A stretch of DNA of 64,000 nt, taken from NCBI RefSeq assembly GCF_019264345.1, contig NZ_JAHVAO010000001.1:2728001-2792000 (forward strand), written 5' to 3'. Of the stretch, positions 26,320-35,281 are shown piece after piece. Numbering within the stretch: position 1 is the first letter of the stretch; each line of letters opens with the position of its first letter. The DNA is from Marinobacter arenosus (GTDB lineage Bacteria > Pseudomonadota > Gammaproteobacteria > Pseudomonadales > Oleiphilaceae). The notes below the pieces were generated by a model. It worked only from the letters and a program-made list of their open reading frames with translations. It did not search any database and was not told the origin of the DNA. The translations under genes and the position numbers were made by a program.

Positions 26320-27426
26320 ATGGACAGACAAGCGAAGGCCGTGGTCTGCCGGGAATGGGGGCAGCCCGTTCAGGTCGAGACCATCACCGTCGAAGGGCCG
26401 AAGCGGGGTGAAATCACCATCAAGATCGCCGCCTGCGGGGTTTGCCACAGCGATCTCTCCGCGACCACCGGCAAGATCCCGTATCCGCCACCCCTGGTCC
26501 TCGGTCACGAAGCCGCCGGCGTGGTGGTCGAAGTGGGCGAAGGTGTCACCGATTTCCAGGAAGGCGACCACGTGGTCAGCTCCTTCATCTCCATGTGCGG
26601 CAAATGTCGCCAGTGTGTCCGGGGCCGTCCGGTCCTATGCGAACACGCCCGCAAGGCCATGTTTACCCTGCCCGACGGGACGGTCCGCACCAAAGGCAGC
26701 CAGGGCGAACCACTCAACGTGTTCGGGGCCTGCGGCGTGATGGCGGAATACGCCACCATGCACGTCGATAACTGCGTCAAAGTGGACGACAAGGTGCCGA
26801 TGCAGAACGCCGCCCTGGTGGGGTGTGCGGTCATGACCGGGGTGGGTGCGGTGTTCAACACCGCCAAGCTGGAGCCGGGTTCCCGGGCGGCCGTGTTCGG
26901 GATCGGAGGTGTTGGACTGAACGCCGTCCAGGGTTGCGCCACGGCCGGCGCCGAGATGATCGTGGCGGTGGACAGCAACGACCGGAAACTGGCAATGGCA
27001 AAGGAGTTCGGTGCCACCCACACCGTGAACATCAACGAGGTGGATGATCCCGCCCGCGCGGTCAAGAAACTGACCGGCGGTGTCGATTACGCCTTCGAGT
27101 GCGTCGGTGCCGGTCCCGTGGTGGAACAGGCGTACAAGAGTCTCGGCCGCGGCGGTACCGCGGTGGTCGTGGGCGTTGCCGATCCCAAGGACAAGACCTC
27201 CGTGACCACGCTGACCCTGCCCGCCGACGAACGGACCCTGAAGGGCAGCTGGCTGGGTTCGGCACGGCCGCAGCATGATTTCCCGCGTATTCTGGGTCTC
27301 TACCAGGCCGGCAAACTGAAGCTCGACGAACTGATCACCCGCACCTACCCGATCGAGGATGCCGCCCAGGCGTTCGATGATATGGTGGCCGGCAAGAACG
27401 CCCGCGGCGTGATTGTCTTTGACTGA
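26320..27426 (+). CDS. Zinc-dependent alcohol dehydrogenase (MDR family)
   Basis: The 368-residue enzyme starts at the ATG at 26320, after a GGGAG site. It has the catalytic zinc motif ACGVCHSDLS, the GHEAAGVV segment and a four-Cys structural zinc lobe (CGKCRQCVRGRPVLC). The nucleotide loop is GIGGVGLNAVQG. It would oxidise a primary alcohol to an aldehyde, passed to the next gene's product. The family also contains formaldehyde and aryl-alcohol enzymes, so substrate size is uncertain. It belongs to the same operon as the beta-oxidation genes. Confidence 0.85.
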   Translation: MDRQAKAVVCREWGQPVQVETITVEGPKRGEITIKIAACGVCHSDLSATTGKIPYPPPLVLGHEAAGVVVEVGEGVTDFQEGDHVVSSFISMCGKCRQCVRGRPVLCEHARKAMFTLPDGTVRTKGSQGEPLNVFGACGVMAEYATMHVDNCVKVDDKVPMQNAALVGCAVMTGVGAVFNTAKLEPGSRAAVFGIGGVGLNAVQGCATAGAEMIVAVDSNDRKLAMAKEFGATHTVNINEVDDPARAVKKLTGGVDYAFECVGAGPVVEQAYKSLGRGGTAVVVGVADPKDKTSVTTLTLPADERTLKGSWLGSARPQHDFPRILGLYQAGKLKLDELITRTYPIEDAAQAFDDMVAGKNARGVIVFD

Positions 27427-27441
27427 GTCAGGAGGAACCGA

Positions 27442-28857
27442 ATGAACGATCTGAGCAGGAACTACATCAACGGGCAATGGGTGGACTGGAGCGGCGACAC
27501 CCTGGACGTCCACGAAGCCGGGACCGGCGAGGTCATTGCCCGGGTGCCCTCCTCTGGCCGGGAAGAAATGGAACAGGCCATCGCCGCCGCCGATCGCGCC
27601 TTTGAATCCTGGTCGGAAAGCACCCTGGAGCAGCGCATCAAGGTGCTCGAACAGCTTCATGCCGGGTTGAAAGAGCGCAGTGGCGAAATCGCCGAAACCA
27701 TCTGCCGGGAAGTGGGGATGCCGATCAAGCTGGCCACCGCGATCCAGGCCGGTCTGCCCGCAACCATCACCAAAAGCTACCTGAAGCTGTTGCCGGACTT
27801 CGCCTTCAGTGAGCAGTCCGGTACCTCGGAAGTGCAGTACGCCCCGGTGGGCGTGGTGGGTTGCATCACCCCGTGGAATTATCCCCTGCACCAGGTCATC
27901 CTGAAAATCGTCCCGGCCATCGCCGCCGGCTGCACCGTGGTCCTGAAGCCCTCGGAAATCGCGCCACAGAGCGCGTACATTCTGGCCGAAATCCTGGATG
28001 GTACGGATCTGCCGAAAGGCGTCTTCAATCTGGTCTGTGGTCTGGGCCAGACCGTGGGCGACACCCTGATCAAGCATCCGGACGTGCGCATGGTGTCGTT
28101 CACCGGCTCCACCCGCACCGGCAACCTCATTGCCCACGCCGCCGCCGACGATTTCAAGCGCATTGCCCTGGAGATGGGCGGCAAATCGGCCTCGGTGGTG
28201 CTGCCCGACGCCGATCTCGGTGCCGCGGTGAAAGGCACGGTGAACAACTGCCTGCTGAACTCCGGCCAGACCTGTACGGCCCTGACCCGGTTGCTGGTCC
28301 CGGCCGATCAGCACGATGAGGCCTGTGAACTGGCGGCGGCCGCGGTGGCAAAGATGACCCCGGGTAACCCCCTGGAAGAAACCACCCGCCTCGGCCCGCT
28401 GGCCTCTGCCCAGCAGCGCGACCGGGTGTTCGATTACATCCGTCTCGGCATCGAGGAAGGCGCCACCCTGGTGGCCGGCGGCCCCGAGGCCCCGGAAGGT
28501 TGTGATCAGGGCTACTTCGTGAAAGCTACGGTGTTCGGCAACGTTAAACCGGACAGCCGCATCGCCCAGGAAGAGATCTTCGGCCCGGTGCTGAGCATCA
28601 TTCCCTACCAGGATGAAGCCGACGCCATTCGCATCGCCAACGGCACCGAATACGGGCTGTCGGGTGCGGTCTGGTCGGCGGATCAGGACAAGGCGAAGAA
28701 GGTCGCGAGCAAGCTGCGCACGGGGCAGGTCACCGTCAACGGCGGTGCCTTCAACCCGCAGGCACCGTTCGGCGGCTTCGGCCACTCCGGCATTGGCCGC
28801 GAATTCGGCAAATGGGGCCTGGAGGAATTCCTGGAAGTGCGCTCACTCCAGCTTTAA
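27442..28857 (+). CDS. NAD(P)-dependent aldehyde dehydrogenase
   Basis: The 471-residue enzyme has the aldehyde dehydrogenase fold with the Glu motif LEMGGKSA, the nucleophile Cys278 in NSGQTCTALTRL and the FTGSTRTGN nucleotide loop. The PWNYPLHQV and EEIFGPVLSIIPY motifs are intact. It has an AGGAGG ribosome site. It would oxidise the aldehyde from the preceding alcohol dehydrogenase to a carboxylate. The operon lacks a visible CoA ligase to activate that acid. Confidence 0.88.
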   Translation: MNDLSRNYINGQWVDWSGDTLDVHEAGTGEVIARVPSSGREEMEQAIAAADRAFESWSESTLEQRIKVLEQLHAGLKERSGEIAETICREVGMPIKLATAIQAGLPATITKSYLKLLPDFAFSEQSGTSEVQYAPVGVVGCITPWNYPLHQVILKIVPAIAAGCTVVLKPSEIAPQSAYILAEILDGTDLPKGVFNLVCGLGQTVGDTLIKHPDVRMVSFTGSTRTGNLIAHAAADDFKRIALEMGGKSASVVLPDADLGAAVKGTVNNCLLNSGQTCTALTRLLVPADQHDEACELAAAAVAKMTPGNPLEETTRLGPLASAQQRDRVFDYIRLGIEEGATLVAGGPEAPEGCDQGYFVKATVFGNVKPDSRIAQEEIFGPVLSIIPYQDEADAIRIANGTEYGLSGAVWSADQDKAKKVASKLRTGQVTVNGGAFNPQAPFGGFGHSGIGREFGKWGLEEFLEVRSLQL

Positions 28858-28887
28858 CGCCCGAAGTCCGCTCGGCCCCTGGGGTGG

Positions 28888-28955
28888 GGTACCTTTTCTG
28901 TCGGGAAAAAGATGTCTGAGCGCAGCGAGTTGTTTTTCCCAAAAGAAAAGGTACC
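28888..28955. repeat. Long imperfect inverted repeat, possible bidirectional terminator or small mobile-like element
   Basis: The outer arms GGTACCTTTTCT (28888-28899) and AGAAAAGGTACC (28944-28955) are perfect 12-mers. The inner arms GGGAAAAA (28903-28910) and TTTTTCCC (28933-28940) extend the stem after a short mismatch. The loop is about 22 bases. The element sits in the gap between the convergent aldehyde dehydrogenase and TetR genes. It could serve as a bidirectional terminator or be one copy of a dispersed intergenic repeat. No second copy was seen in this window. Confidence 0.6.
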
Positions 28956-28980
28956 GCGCCGCGGGGGCCAAGCTCCGGAA

Positions 28981-29562
28981 TCAGGCTTTACCGCCAAGCA
29001 GGATCCGAACAGCCGTGCAGGCGTCTTCCAGCTCTTCGTCCCGGGGCTCGCGCCCGCCGATGATGTCGCTGTACAGGCAGGATTCGGCCAGCCGCACCAT
29101 GAAGTAGGACAGGCTCTCGATGTTCATCGGCGGGCTGATGTAACCGGAGGCGACCTGGTCCTTCAGAATCCGGGTGTTGGCCTCCACGGTCCGGCTGTGC
29201 AACGTGGATTGTGAGGACGTCAGGATCTTCAGGGCGTATTCCGGATCCTGGTTGATAAACCGGCGCAGGGGCTCGAAGTGCAGGATGGTGGAATTGATCC
29301 GCCGGTATACGCCGACGACGAAGTCGACGCCTTGCCCGGGCGTGGATGAGAGCGCCTCCAACCGCAAGGGCTCGTAAAGCGACCAGAGCACTTCCCCGAT
29401 CAGGAGATCCTTGTTTCCGACCCAGCGAAACAGTGTGGCACGACCAATATTGAGCTCGTCAGACAAGGATGCAAGGTGAATGCGCTCACCCTTGAGCCAC
29501 ATGCGCCGGGCCCGTTTGAAGGCGTCGGCCGGTGTCGCTCTGGTTGTTGTTTTCTCTGTCAC
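28981..29562 (-). CDS. TetR-family transcriptional regulator
   Basis: The 193-residue protein has a helix-turn-helix near residues 12-55, with the recognition helix in IHLASLSDELNIGRATLFRWVGNKDLL, followed by a helical ligand domain. It starts at a GTG at 29562. It is divergent from the nitronate monooxygenase gene with 55 bp between start codons and probably regulates it, and perhaps itself. The C-terminal domain has no recognised ligand signature. Confidence 0.75.
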   Translation of the reverse strand: MTEKTTTRATPADAFKRARRMWLKGERIHLASLSDELNIGRATLFRWVGNKDLLIGEVLWSLYEPLRLEALSSTPGQGVDFVVGVYRRINSTILHFEPLRRFINQDPEYALKILTSSQSTLHSRTVEANTRILKDQVASGYISPPMNIESLSYFMVRLAESCLYSDIIGGREPRDEELEDACTAVRILLGGKA

Positions 29563-29617
29563 TGAAACCTCGTGCCGGAGTTTGGATTCATTCTAACGAC
29601 AAAACAGGAAACCCGCT

Positions 29618-30601
29618 ATGAACACCCGAATCACCGAACTGTTCGGTATCCGTTATCCGATTATCCAGGGCGGTATGCACCACGTCGGCTATGCGGAACT
29701 GGCGTCGGCGGTGTCAAACGCCGGCGGGCTCGGCATGATCACCGGGCTCACCCAACCGACGCCGGAGGACCTGGCCCGGGAAATTGCCCGCTGCCGGCAG
29801 ATGACGGACCAGCCGTTCGGCGTGAACCTGACCTTCCTGCCCTCTTTCAAGGCGCCTCCCTATCCCGAGTATATCGACGCCATCATCGACGGTGGGGTCA
29901 AGGCGGTGGAAACCGCCGGTCGCAGCCCCGAACAGTACATGCCCCAGCTCAAGGCGGCGGGCATCAAGGTGATCCACAAGTGCACCTCGGTGCGTCACGC
30001 CCTGAAAGCCGAGTCCATCGGGTGCGACGCCGCCAGTGTTGACGGCTTTGAGTGCGGTGGCCACCCGGGTGAGGACGATATCCCCAACTTCATTCTGCTG
30101 CCCCGGGCGGCCGAGGAGTTGAGCATTCCGTTTGTGGCCTCCGGGGGCATGGCCGACGGCCGCAGCCTGGTGGCGGCCATGGCCCTGGGTGCCGAGGGCA
30201 TGAACATGGGCACGCGCTTCCTGGCAACCAGGGACGCGCCGATCCACGACAACGTCAAGCAGGCCATCCTTGAGGCCGATGAACTCCAGACCCGGCTGAT
30301 CATGCGCAACCTGCGCAACACCGAGCGGGTGATGAACAACGCGGCGGTGGAGGAGATCATCCGCATCGAGCGGGAGAAGGGCGAAGCCGAGACCATTGAC
30401 GACATCCGGCATCTGGTGACCGGCGTCAAGGGCCGGCTGGTGCTGCAGGAAGGCAAGATGAACGAGGCCGCCTGGAGCTGTGGCATGGTGGCGGGCCTGA
30501 TCCATGACATCCCCACCTGCGAAGACCTGATCAACCGCATCATGGCCGATGCTGAGGCCATCGTCCGGGAGCGGCTCACCGGCTTCCTGGCCCAGTCCTG
30601 A
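29618..30601 (+). CDS. Nitronate monooxygenase-like FMN oxidoreductase
   Basis: The 327-residue protein is a TIM-barrel flavoprotein of the nitronate monooxygenase / 2-nitropropane dioxygenase family. The N-terminal IRYPIIQGGMHHVGYAELASAV, the GVNLTFLPS segment, ECGGHPGED and the phosphate-binding VASGGMADGRS and GTRFLAT motifs are typical. It could oxidise alkyl nitronates, or act as an NAD(P)H-dependent reductase or enoyl reductase, since the family is broad. A divergent TetR gene and a downstream terminator make it a single-gene unit. Confidence 0.8.
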   Translation: MNTRITELFGIRYPIIQGGMHHVGYAELASAVSNAGGLGMITGLTQPTPEDLAREIARCRQMTDQPFGVNLTFLPSFKAPPYPEYIDAIIDGGVKAVETAGRSPEQYMPQLKAAGIKVIHKCTSVRHALKAESIGCDAASVDGFECGGHPGEDDIPNFILLPRAAEELSIPFVASGGMADGRSLVAAMALGAEGMNMGTRFLATRDAPIHDNVKQAILEADELQTRLIMRNLRNTERVMNNAAVEEIIRIEREKGEAETIDDIRHLVTGVKGRLVLQEGKMNEAAWSCGMVAGLIHDIPTCEDLINRIMADAEAIVRERLTGFLAQS

Positions 30602-30616
30602 TTGGCCGCCCGCCCG

Positions 30617-30655
30617 ATCACGCCCGTGGCTTCCCGCTCGGGCGTGATGGTTTTG
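30617..30655 (+). terminator. Intrinsic terminator after the nitronate monooxygenase gene
   Basis: ATCACGCCCG at 30617-30626 pairs with CGGGCGTGAT at 30639-30648, a perfect 10-bp stem, followed by GGTTTTGTG. It ends 120 bases before the Met-rich peptide gene. Confidence 0.8.
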
Positions 30656-30727
30656 TGATATTTCCGCTATACACTCTTTACCGGGTCGTGATCCGACCGT
30701 GAGCCGGTCTTGCCATCCTGTCCGTGT

Positions 30728-30746
30728 TGCCGGTACGAAGCCGGCA
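30728..30746 (+). promoter_or_regulatory. Leader hairpin before the Met-rich peptide gene
   Basis: TGCCGG at 30728 pairs with CCGGCA at 30741 around a 7-base loop, in the 120-base gap before the peptide's start. It could affect mRNA stability or translation. A TATACA sequence near 30668 may be the -10 of the promoter, but no convincing -35 was found. Confidence 0.3.
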
Positions 30747-30777
30747 CTAACTTGATGAACAACACGGAGAGATCACG

Positions 30778-31068
30778 ATGAAACACCTGACCCGAATGCT
30801 TGCCATTGCCAGTCTGAGCCTGGCGCCGTTGTTGGCCGTCGCCGAGGAGATGAAGGACGAGGAGGGCATGATGAAGGACGACACCATGGAACAGGGCATG
30901 TCCGAGCAAGGCATGTCCGGCGAGAGCATGGAAAAGGATGACATGGCTGATGACATGGGGCACGGTATGAAAGAGGACACCATGGAGTCCGGGAGCATGG
31001 ACACCATGAAGAGCGACGACATGTCCATGGACAAAGACACCATGGACGATCAGGACACCATGGAGTAA
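30778..31068 (+). CDS. Methionine-rich exported acidic peptide
   Basis: The 96-residue protein has a signal peptide (residues 1-22, ending LAVA). The mature part of 74 residues contains 17 Met, with no Cys, Trp, Tyr or Phe, and many Asp and Glu. Met occurs every few residues as Met-Lys/Ser/Glu/Asp units, so the peptide is probably unstructured. Genes for a response regulator, sensor kinase and exported MsrAB follow directly. A similar idea is known: in Azospira a Met-rich periplasmic peptide (MrpX) scavenges hypochlorite and is repaired by a methionine sulfoxide reductase. A sacrificial oxidant sink is therefore likely; metal binding (copper or silver by Met-rich motifs) is the main alternative. 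Confidence 0.8.
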   Translation: MKHLTRMLAIASLSLAPLLAVAEEMKDEEGMMKDDTMEQGMSEQGMSGESMEKDDMADDMGHGMKEDTMESGSMDTMKSDDMSMDKDTMDDQDTME

Positions 31069-31103
31069 CTGGTGCGTTTGTACCGGATCAGAGCCAGGAG
31101 ACC

Positions 31104-31805
31104 ATGACACGAACCGTACTGATCATTGAGGACAACCCGGGCATCGGTGAGCTTGTGCGCATGCAGGTGACCGACCTGGGTATGCAGGCGATTCTCGTCG
31201 ATCGCGGTGACGATGGCCTTGAGCGGTTTCGTCAGGGCGGCGTGGACCTTGTGATCCTGGACCTGATGCTGCCGGGCATGGACGGGCTCGCGGTGTGCCG
31301 TGAGATCCGCTCCAGCCCGGGCTATGTTCCGGTGCTGATGCTGACCGCCAAGAGCACCGAGCTGGACCGGGTTCTGGGGCTGGAAATGGGGGCCGACGAT
31401 TACCTGACCAAGCCGTTCAGCGTGGCGGAACTGGCGGCGCGCATCAAGGCCCTGTTCCGCCGGGTCGATGCCCTGTCTGCGCGCGAGGAAACCCGCGCAG
31501 AGGCGGAACTGCTGGAGGTGGACGGCCTGCGGATAGACCCGATTCGCCGGCGGGTGTATGTCCAGGATCAGGAAGTGGAACTCACCGCCCGGGAATTTGA
31601 CCTGCTCTGGCATTTCGCCAGTCATCGCGGGCGGGTCTTCAGCCGGGCCCAACTGCTGGATTCGGTCTGGGGCTACAACCACGAGGGCTACGAGCACACC
31701 GTGAACACCCACATCAACCGGCTCCGCAACAAAATCGAGGCCGATCCGGCCGAACCCCGCTACGTCCAGACCGTCTGGGGCGTCGGTTACCGGTTCATGG
31801 ACTGA
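31104..31805 (+). CDS. OmpR-family response regulator
   Basis: The 233-residue protein has a receiver domain (phospho-acceptor Asp53 in VILDLMLPGMDGL) and a winged-helix DNA-binding domain (about residues 135-233, VELTAREFDLLWHFASH and the final VWGVGYRFMD). It lies 35 bp after the Met-rich peptide gene and three bases before the sensor kinase. It would control transcription in response to the kinase's periplasmic signal. The probable targets are the peptide gene and the msrAB gene on either side. Confidence 0.9.
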   Translation: MTRTVLIIEDNPGIGELVRMQVTDLGMQAILVDRGDDGLERFRQGGVDLVILDLMLPGMDGLAVCREIRSSPGYVPVLMLTAKSTELDRVLGLEMGADDYLTKPFSVAELAARIKALFRRVDALSAREETRAEAELLEVDGLRIDPIRRRVYVQDQEVELTAREFDLLWHFASHRGRVFSRAQLLDSVWGYNHEGYEHTVNTHINRLRNKIEADPAEPRYVQTVWGVGYRFMD

Positions 31806-31808
31806 CCC

Positions 31809-33284
31809 ATGGCGCTGTCGGTGTTCCGAACCCTCTATGCCCGGCTGGCCCTGGGCCTGTTCCTGCTGCTGGTGATCGTCGGCGGGCTGTTTACCGTGCT
31901 GAGCCTGTACTCGGTGCGGGAGTACACCGCGGCGGTCAATCAGGAACTCAACCGGGATCTGGCCAGCAACCTGGTCTCTGACCGTAACCTGGTGACCGAT
32001 GGCAAGCTCAATCGCAATGCCCTCAAAGAGCTCTTCGATCTCTACATGACCATCAACCCCAGCATTGAGATTTACCTGCTCGATCGCGAGGGGCAGATCC
32101 TCTCCTACTCCGCGGATCCGGACAAAATCAAACGCAACCGGGTATCCCTGGCGCCGATCCGGACCCTGCTCTCCGACCCGACGGCCTACCCGCTGCCGGG
32201 GGACGATCCGCGCAGCCACGACCGGCGCAAGGTCTTCTCGGTGACGCCGGTGCCGTCCGACGTGAATCCCTCTGGCTATCTCTATGTGGTGCTGCGCGGC
32301 GAGGAATACGACACCGCCGAGAGCATGGTGCACAGTGACCGGCTGCTGCAGATGGGTGCCGGTGCCCTGGCGGTAAGTCTGTTTGTCGGGCTGCTGGCGG
32401 GGCTGGTGTTTTTCCGGCTGCTTACACGCCGGCTGTCGCGACTGACCGAGCGGGTGGAGAGTTTCGAGGCCGGCGATGCGGGTGCGGTCGTGGCCGAGAC
32501 GCTCGATCGGGTTCCGGCCCGGGGTGACGACATTGATTACCTGACCGAGCGCTTTGACCAGATGGCCCGTCGCATTGCCGCCCAGCTGGATTTGCTCAAG
32601 GACAAGGACCATCAGCGGCGCCAGCTGGTGGCCCAGGTCTCCCACGACCTGCGCACGCCGCTGGCGTCGATTCAGGGGTACCTCGAGGCCCTGCAGTTGA
32701 AGCAGGCGGACCTGAGCCCCACAGAACGGGGGCGTTTCCTGAAGGTGGCGCTGGCGGAAACCCATCGGCTGGGCCGGCTGGTGGACGAGCTGTTCGAGCT
32801 GGCGGCGCTGGAGGCCCGGGAAAAGCAGCCCGCTCCGGAACCCTGCATGATTGCCGAACTGGTCCATGACGTGGTCCAGAAACACCAGCCCGAGGCGGAG
32901 CGCGCGGCGGTATCCCTCGAGATCGTCGGCGCCGACGCGGTGATGGTGAACGCAGACATTGCCATGACCGAACGCATCCTCGACAACCTGATCAGCAACG
33001 CCATCGGTCACGCCCCGGCGGACAGCCGCGTCACCCTGGCGGTGGAGCGCAGCGACGGGGGGGCCTGCATCGCCGTCACCGACGCCGGCCCCGGCATCGA
33101 CGCCGCTGACCTGGAGCACCTGTTTGAACCCTTCTACCAGGCCTCCGGCGCCGCCCGCACGGGCCATGCCGGTCTGGGGCTGGCCATTGCCCAACGCATG
33201 GCGGAACTCCAGAAAGGCCGCATCTCGGTGCAGAACGGCGCCTCGGCCGGTGCCGAATTCCGGGTCTGGCTGCCCGGGCAATGA
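31809..33284 (+). CDS. Membrane sensor histidine kinase
   Basis: The 491-residue kinase has an N-terminal membrane helix (about residues 12-36), a periplasmic domain of about 145 residues, a second helix (about 183-207) and a HAMP region. The H-box is QVSHDLRTPLASIQGYLEAL; the ATP-binding domain has DNLISNAIGHA, DAGPGI and GLGLAIAQRM motifs. The periplasmic region contains few Met residues, so direct Met-oxidation sensing is not obvious. It pairs with the response regulator just upstream. Confidence 0.9.
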   Translation: MALSVFRTLYARLALGLFLLLVIVGGLFTVLSLYSVREYTAAVNQELNRDLASNLVSDRNLVTDGKLNRNALKELFDLYMTINPSIEIYLLDREGQILSYSADPDKIKRNRVSLAPIRTLLSDPTAYPLPGDDPRSHDRRKVFSVTPVPSDVNPSGYLYVVLRGEEYDTAESMVHSDRLLQMGAGALAVSLFVGLLAGLVFFRLLTRRLSRLTERVESFEAGDAGAVVAETLDRVPARGDDIDYLTERFDQMARRIAAQLDLLKDKDHQRRQLVAQVSHDLRTPLASIQGYLEALQLKQADLSPTERGRFLKVALAETHRLGRLVDELFELAALEAREKQPAPEPCMIAELVHDVVQKHQPEAERAAVSLEIVGADAVMVNADIAMTERILDNLISNAIGHAPADSRVTLAVERSDGGACIAVTDAGPGIDAADLEHLFEPFYQASGAARTGHAGLGLAIAQRMAELQKGRISVQNGASAGAEFRVWLPGQ

Positions 33285-33383
33285 ATAAATCCGCGCCGTT
33301 ATAGATTCGTAATAGTCTTTGAACGTTTTCGTGAAGCCACGGCGATACGCTGGCAGCATGGAATCATTCACAGGAGACTTCCA

Positions 33384-34559
33384 ATGAAACGCAAGATGAT
33401 AGGAATTGCCACCGCTCTGGTGATCGGCTCTGCAGGCGCCCTGTTCGCGGCCTACGCCACGGCGGACAAGCACGCCGCGCAAACCAGCGAATACGCACCG
33501 GATAATCCGGATCTGGCCGTCGCGACCTTCGCCGGTGGCTGCTTCTGGTGTGTGGAGGCCGGCTACGAAAAAATCCCGGGGGTGGTGGAAGCCGTCTCCG
33601 GCTACGCCGGGGGTGACGAGGCGAATCCGACGTACAAGCAGGTGTCGTCCGGTTCCACCGGCCATACCGAGGCCGTACAGGTGTATTACGATCCGGATCA
33701 GATGACCTACGAAGGGTTGCTGCAGGGACTCTGGCGCATCATGGATCCGACCGATGCCAATGGCCAGTTCGTGGACCGGGGCAAACAGTACCGTCCGGCC
33801 ATCTTCTACCACGATGCGGAGCAGAAGCGTCTGGCGGAGGCCGCCAAGGCCGAGCTTCAGGCGTCCGGTGTCTATGACAAACCGGTCGTGATCGAGATCG
33901 TGCCGCTGGATGCCTTTTACCCGGCGGAGAAGTATCACCAGGACTACTACAAGAAGAATCCCCTGCGCTACAACTTCTACACGTTCAATTCCGGCCGCTA
34001 CCAGTTCATTGAGAAGGTGTATGGCGAGGACTACGAGCTGGATTTCTCCCGGTTTCAGCCGGGCGCGATGAAAGCCGGCAAGGCGGGCAATGGCTTTGAT
34101 CCGGAACGCTTTGTGAAGCCGGACCAGGCGGCGCTCAAGCAACGTCTCACGGATATCCAGTACGAGGTTACCCAGGAGGACGGCACCGAGCGCGCGTTCC
34201 ACAACCGCTACTGGGATAACAAGCAACCGGGGCTGTATGTGGACATTGTCTCCGGTGAGCCGCTGTTTTCCTCCCGGGACAAGTACAAGTCGGGCACTGG
34301 CTGGCCCAGCTTCACCCGGCCAATCAGCAACGATGCGGTGGTCGAGCGGGAGGACAAATCCTTCTTCAGCACCCGCACCGAGATTCGCAGCCGCTATGCC
34401 GATTCGCACCTGGGGCATGTGTTCGATGACGGCCCGGCACCGACCGGTCTGCGCTATTGCATGAACTCGGCGGCCCTGGAATTCATCCCGCTGGACGAGA
34501 TGGAGGCCCGTGGCTACGGCGAGTACATCGACGAGGTGACCGGCGGTCAGAACATCTAG
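33384..34559 (+). CDS. msrAB: Exported MsrA-MsrB fusion, methionine sulfoxide reductase
   Basis: The 391-residue protein has an N-terminal signal peptide (about residues 1-27), so it is probably periplasmic. Residues 45-205 are MsrA, which reduces Met-S-sulfoxide, with catalytic Cys53 and Cys56 in GGCFWCVE. Residues 250-385 are MsrB, which reduces Met-R-sulfoxide, with Cys359 in RYCMNSA and the GTGWPSF motif. The zinc-binding CxxC pairs of many MsrBs are absent (VSGEPLF), and these three are the only Cys I see. A periplasmic electron donor would be needed and is not encoded nearby. It lies 99 bp after the sensor kinase and shares its stop with the convergent gene. Confidence 0.88.
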   Translation: MKRKMIGIATALVIGSAGALFAAYATADKHAAQTSEYAPDNPDLAVATFAGGCFWCVEAGYEKIPGVVEAVSGYAGGDEANPTYKQVSSGSTGHTEAVQVYYDPDQMTYEGLLQGLWRIMDPTDANGQFVDRGKQYRPAIFYHDAEQKRLAEAAKAELQASGVYDKPVVIEIVPLDAFYPAEKYHQDYYKKNPLRYNFYTFNSGRYQFIEKVYGEDYELDFSRFQPGAMKAGKAGNGFDPERFVKPDQAALKQRLTDIQYEVTQEDGTERAFHNRYWDNKQPGLYVDIVSGEPLFSSRDKYKSGTGWPSFTRPISNDAVVEREDKSFFSTRTEIRSRYADSHLGHVFDDGPAPTGLRYCMNSAALEFIPLDEMEARGYGEYIDEVTGGQNI

Positions 34560-35281
34560 AGCCAGAGTTCCCTGATCGGCGTTTGCGGGCTGAAGTGGTG
34601 GTGAATCTGCGCCTGTAGCAGCTCCGCCGTCGCAATGGCGTCGATCAGGGCGTTGTGGGCCGCGTAGTGCGGCAGCCCGTACCGGGCGCGGCTGTCACTG
34701 AGCCGGATCGAGATGGGCTGCTTGCCCAGCCACCGCTGCCATCGGGATGGGTGGCGGTCCGGATGCAGGTGGGCTTCAATGGCCATGGTGTCCAGCACCG
34801 GAAAACGGATGCCCTCACCCAATCGCCACTTCAGGGCAACGTCCATAAACTGGCGTTCAATGTTGCGGTAGTGCACCACCGGAACCCGCCCCTTCAGCAA
34901 GCCGAAAATCCATTCCAGAATTTCCGAGAGGTCCGGCGCGTGAGCGATGTCGGCGTGGGTAATGCCATGAATCTCCACCGAGGCCTGATGCAGGGGGAGT
35001 TTCGGGCGCACCACCCAGTGCCGGGCGGCGCCCAGCTGAATCCCGTTCAGGCTGAAGGGCACCATGCCCACGCTGACGATCGAGTGCTGACTCGGATCCA
35101 GGCCGGTGGTTTCAAAATCCAGGGCCACCATCGGCACCTCTGCCAGGGGGGTATCCGGCGCCACGCACCCGGCCTCATAGAATTCCTTGAGCAGTGGGCT
35201 GCGCGCGTCCTGTGCCAGCGCCCGGTACCGCTCGGGCCAGTTGCCGGGGTCCGTTGCTTCGCTGACGGGCTTACTGGACAT
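34556..35281 (-). CDS. DEDDh 3'-5' exonuclease (DNA polymerase III epsilon-like)
   Basis: The 241-residue protein has the DnaQ-type exonuclease motifs: [12 protein letters not shown] (Exo I), the IHGITHADI and [11 protein letters not shown] region (Exo II), and [14 protein letters not shown] (Exo III with His and Asp). It overlaps the end of the upstream cNMP/CBS/DUF294 gene by 11 bp, so the two are coupled. This pair of a signalling nucleotidyltransferase-like protein and an exonuclease occurs in many gammaproteobacteria, where its exact role is not established. Its stop overlaps that of msrAB in a shared CTAG. Confidence 0.8.
   Translation of the reverse strand: MSSKPVSEATDPGNWPERYRALAQDARSPLLKEFYEAGCVAPDTPLAEVPMVALDFETTGLDPSQHSIVSVGMVPFSLNGIQLGAARHWVVRPKLPLHQASVEIHGITHADIAHAPDLSEILEWIFGLLKGRVPVVHYRNIERQFMDVALKWRLGEGIRFPVLDTMAIEAHLHPDRHPSRWQRWLGKQPISIRLSDSRARYGLPHYAAHNALIDAIATAELLQAQIHHHFSPQTPIRELWL

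Noticed and set aside
31050..34418. A very long open frame of 1122 codons on the minus strand opposite the two-component and msrAB genes
   Set aside because: It is a shadow of the plus-strand genes in GC-rich sequence. The plus-strand frames have clear domains, ribosome sites and conserved motifs; the minus-strand translation has none.
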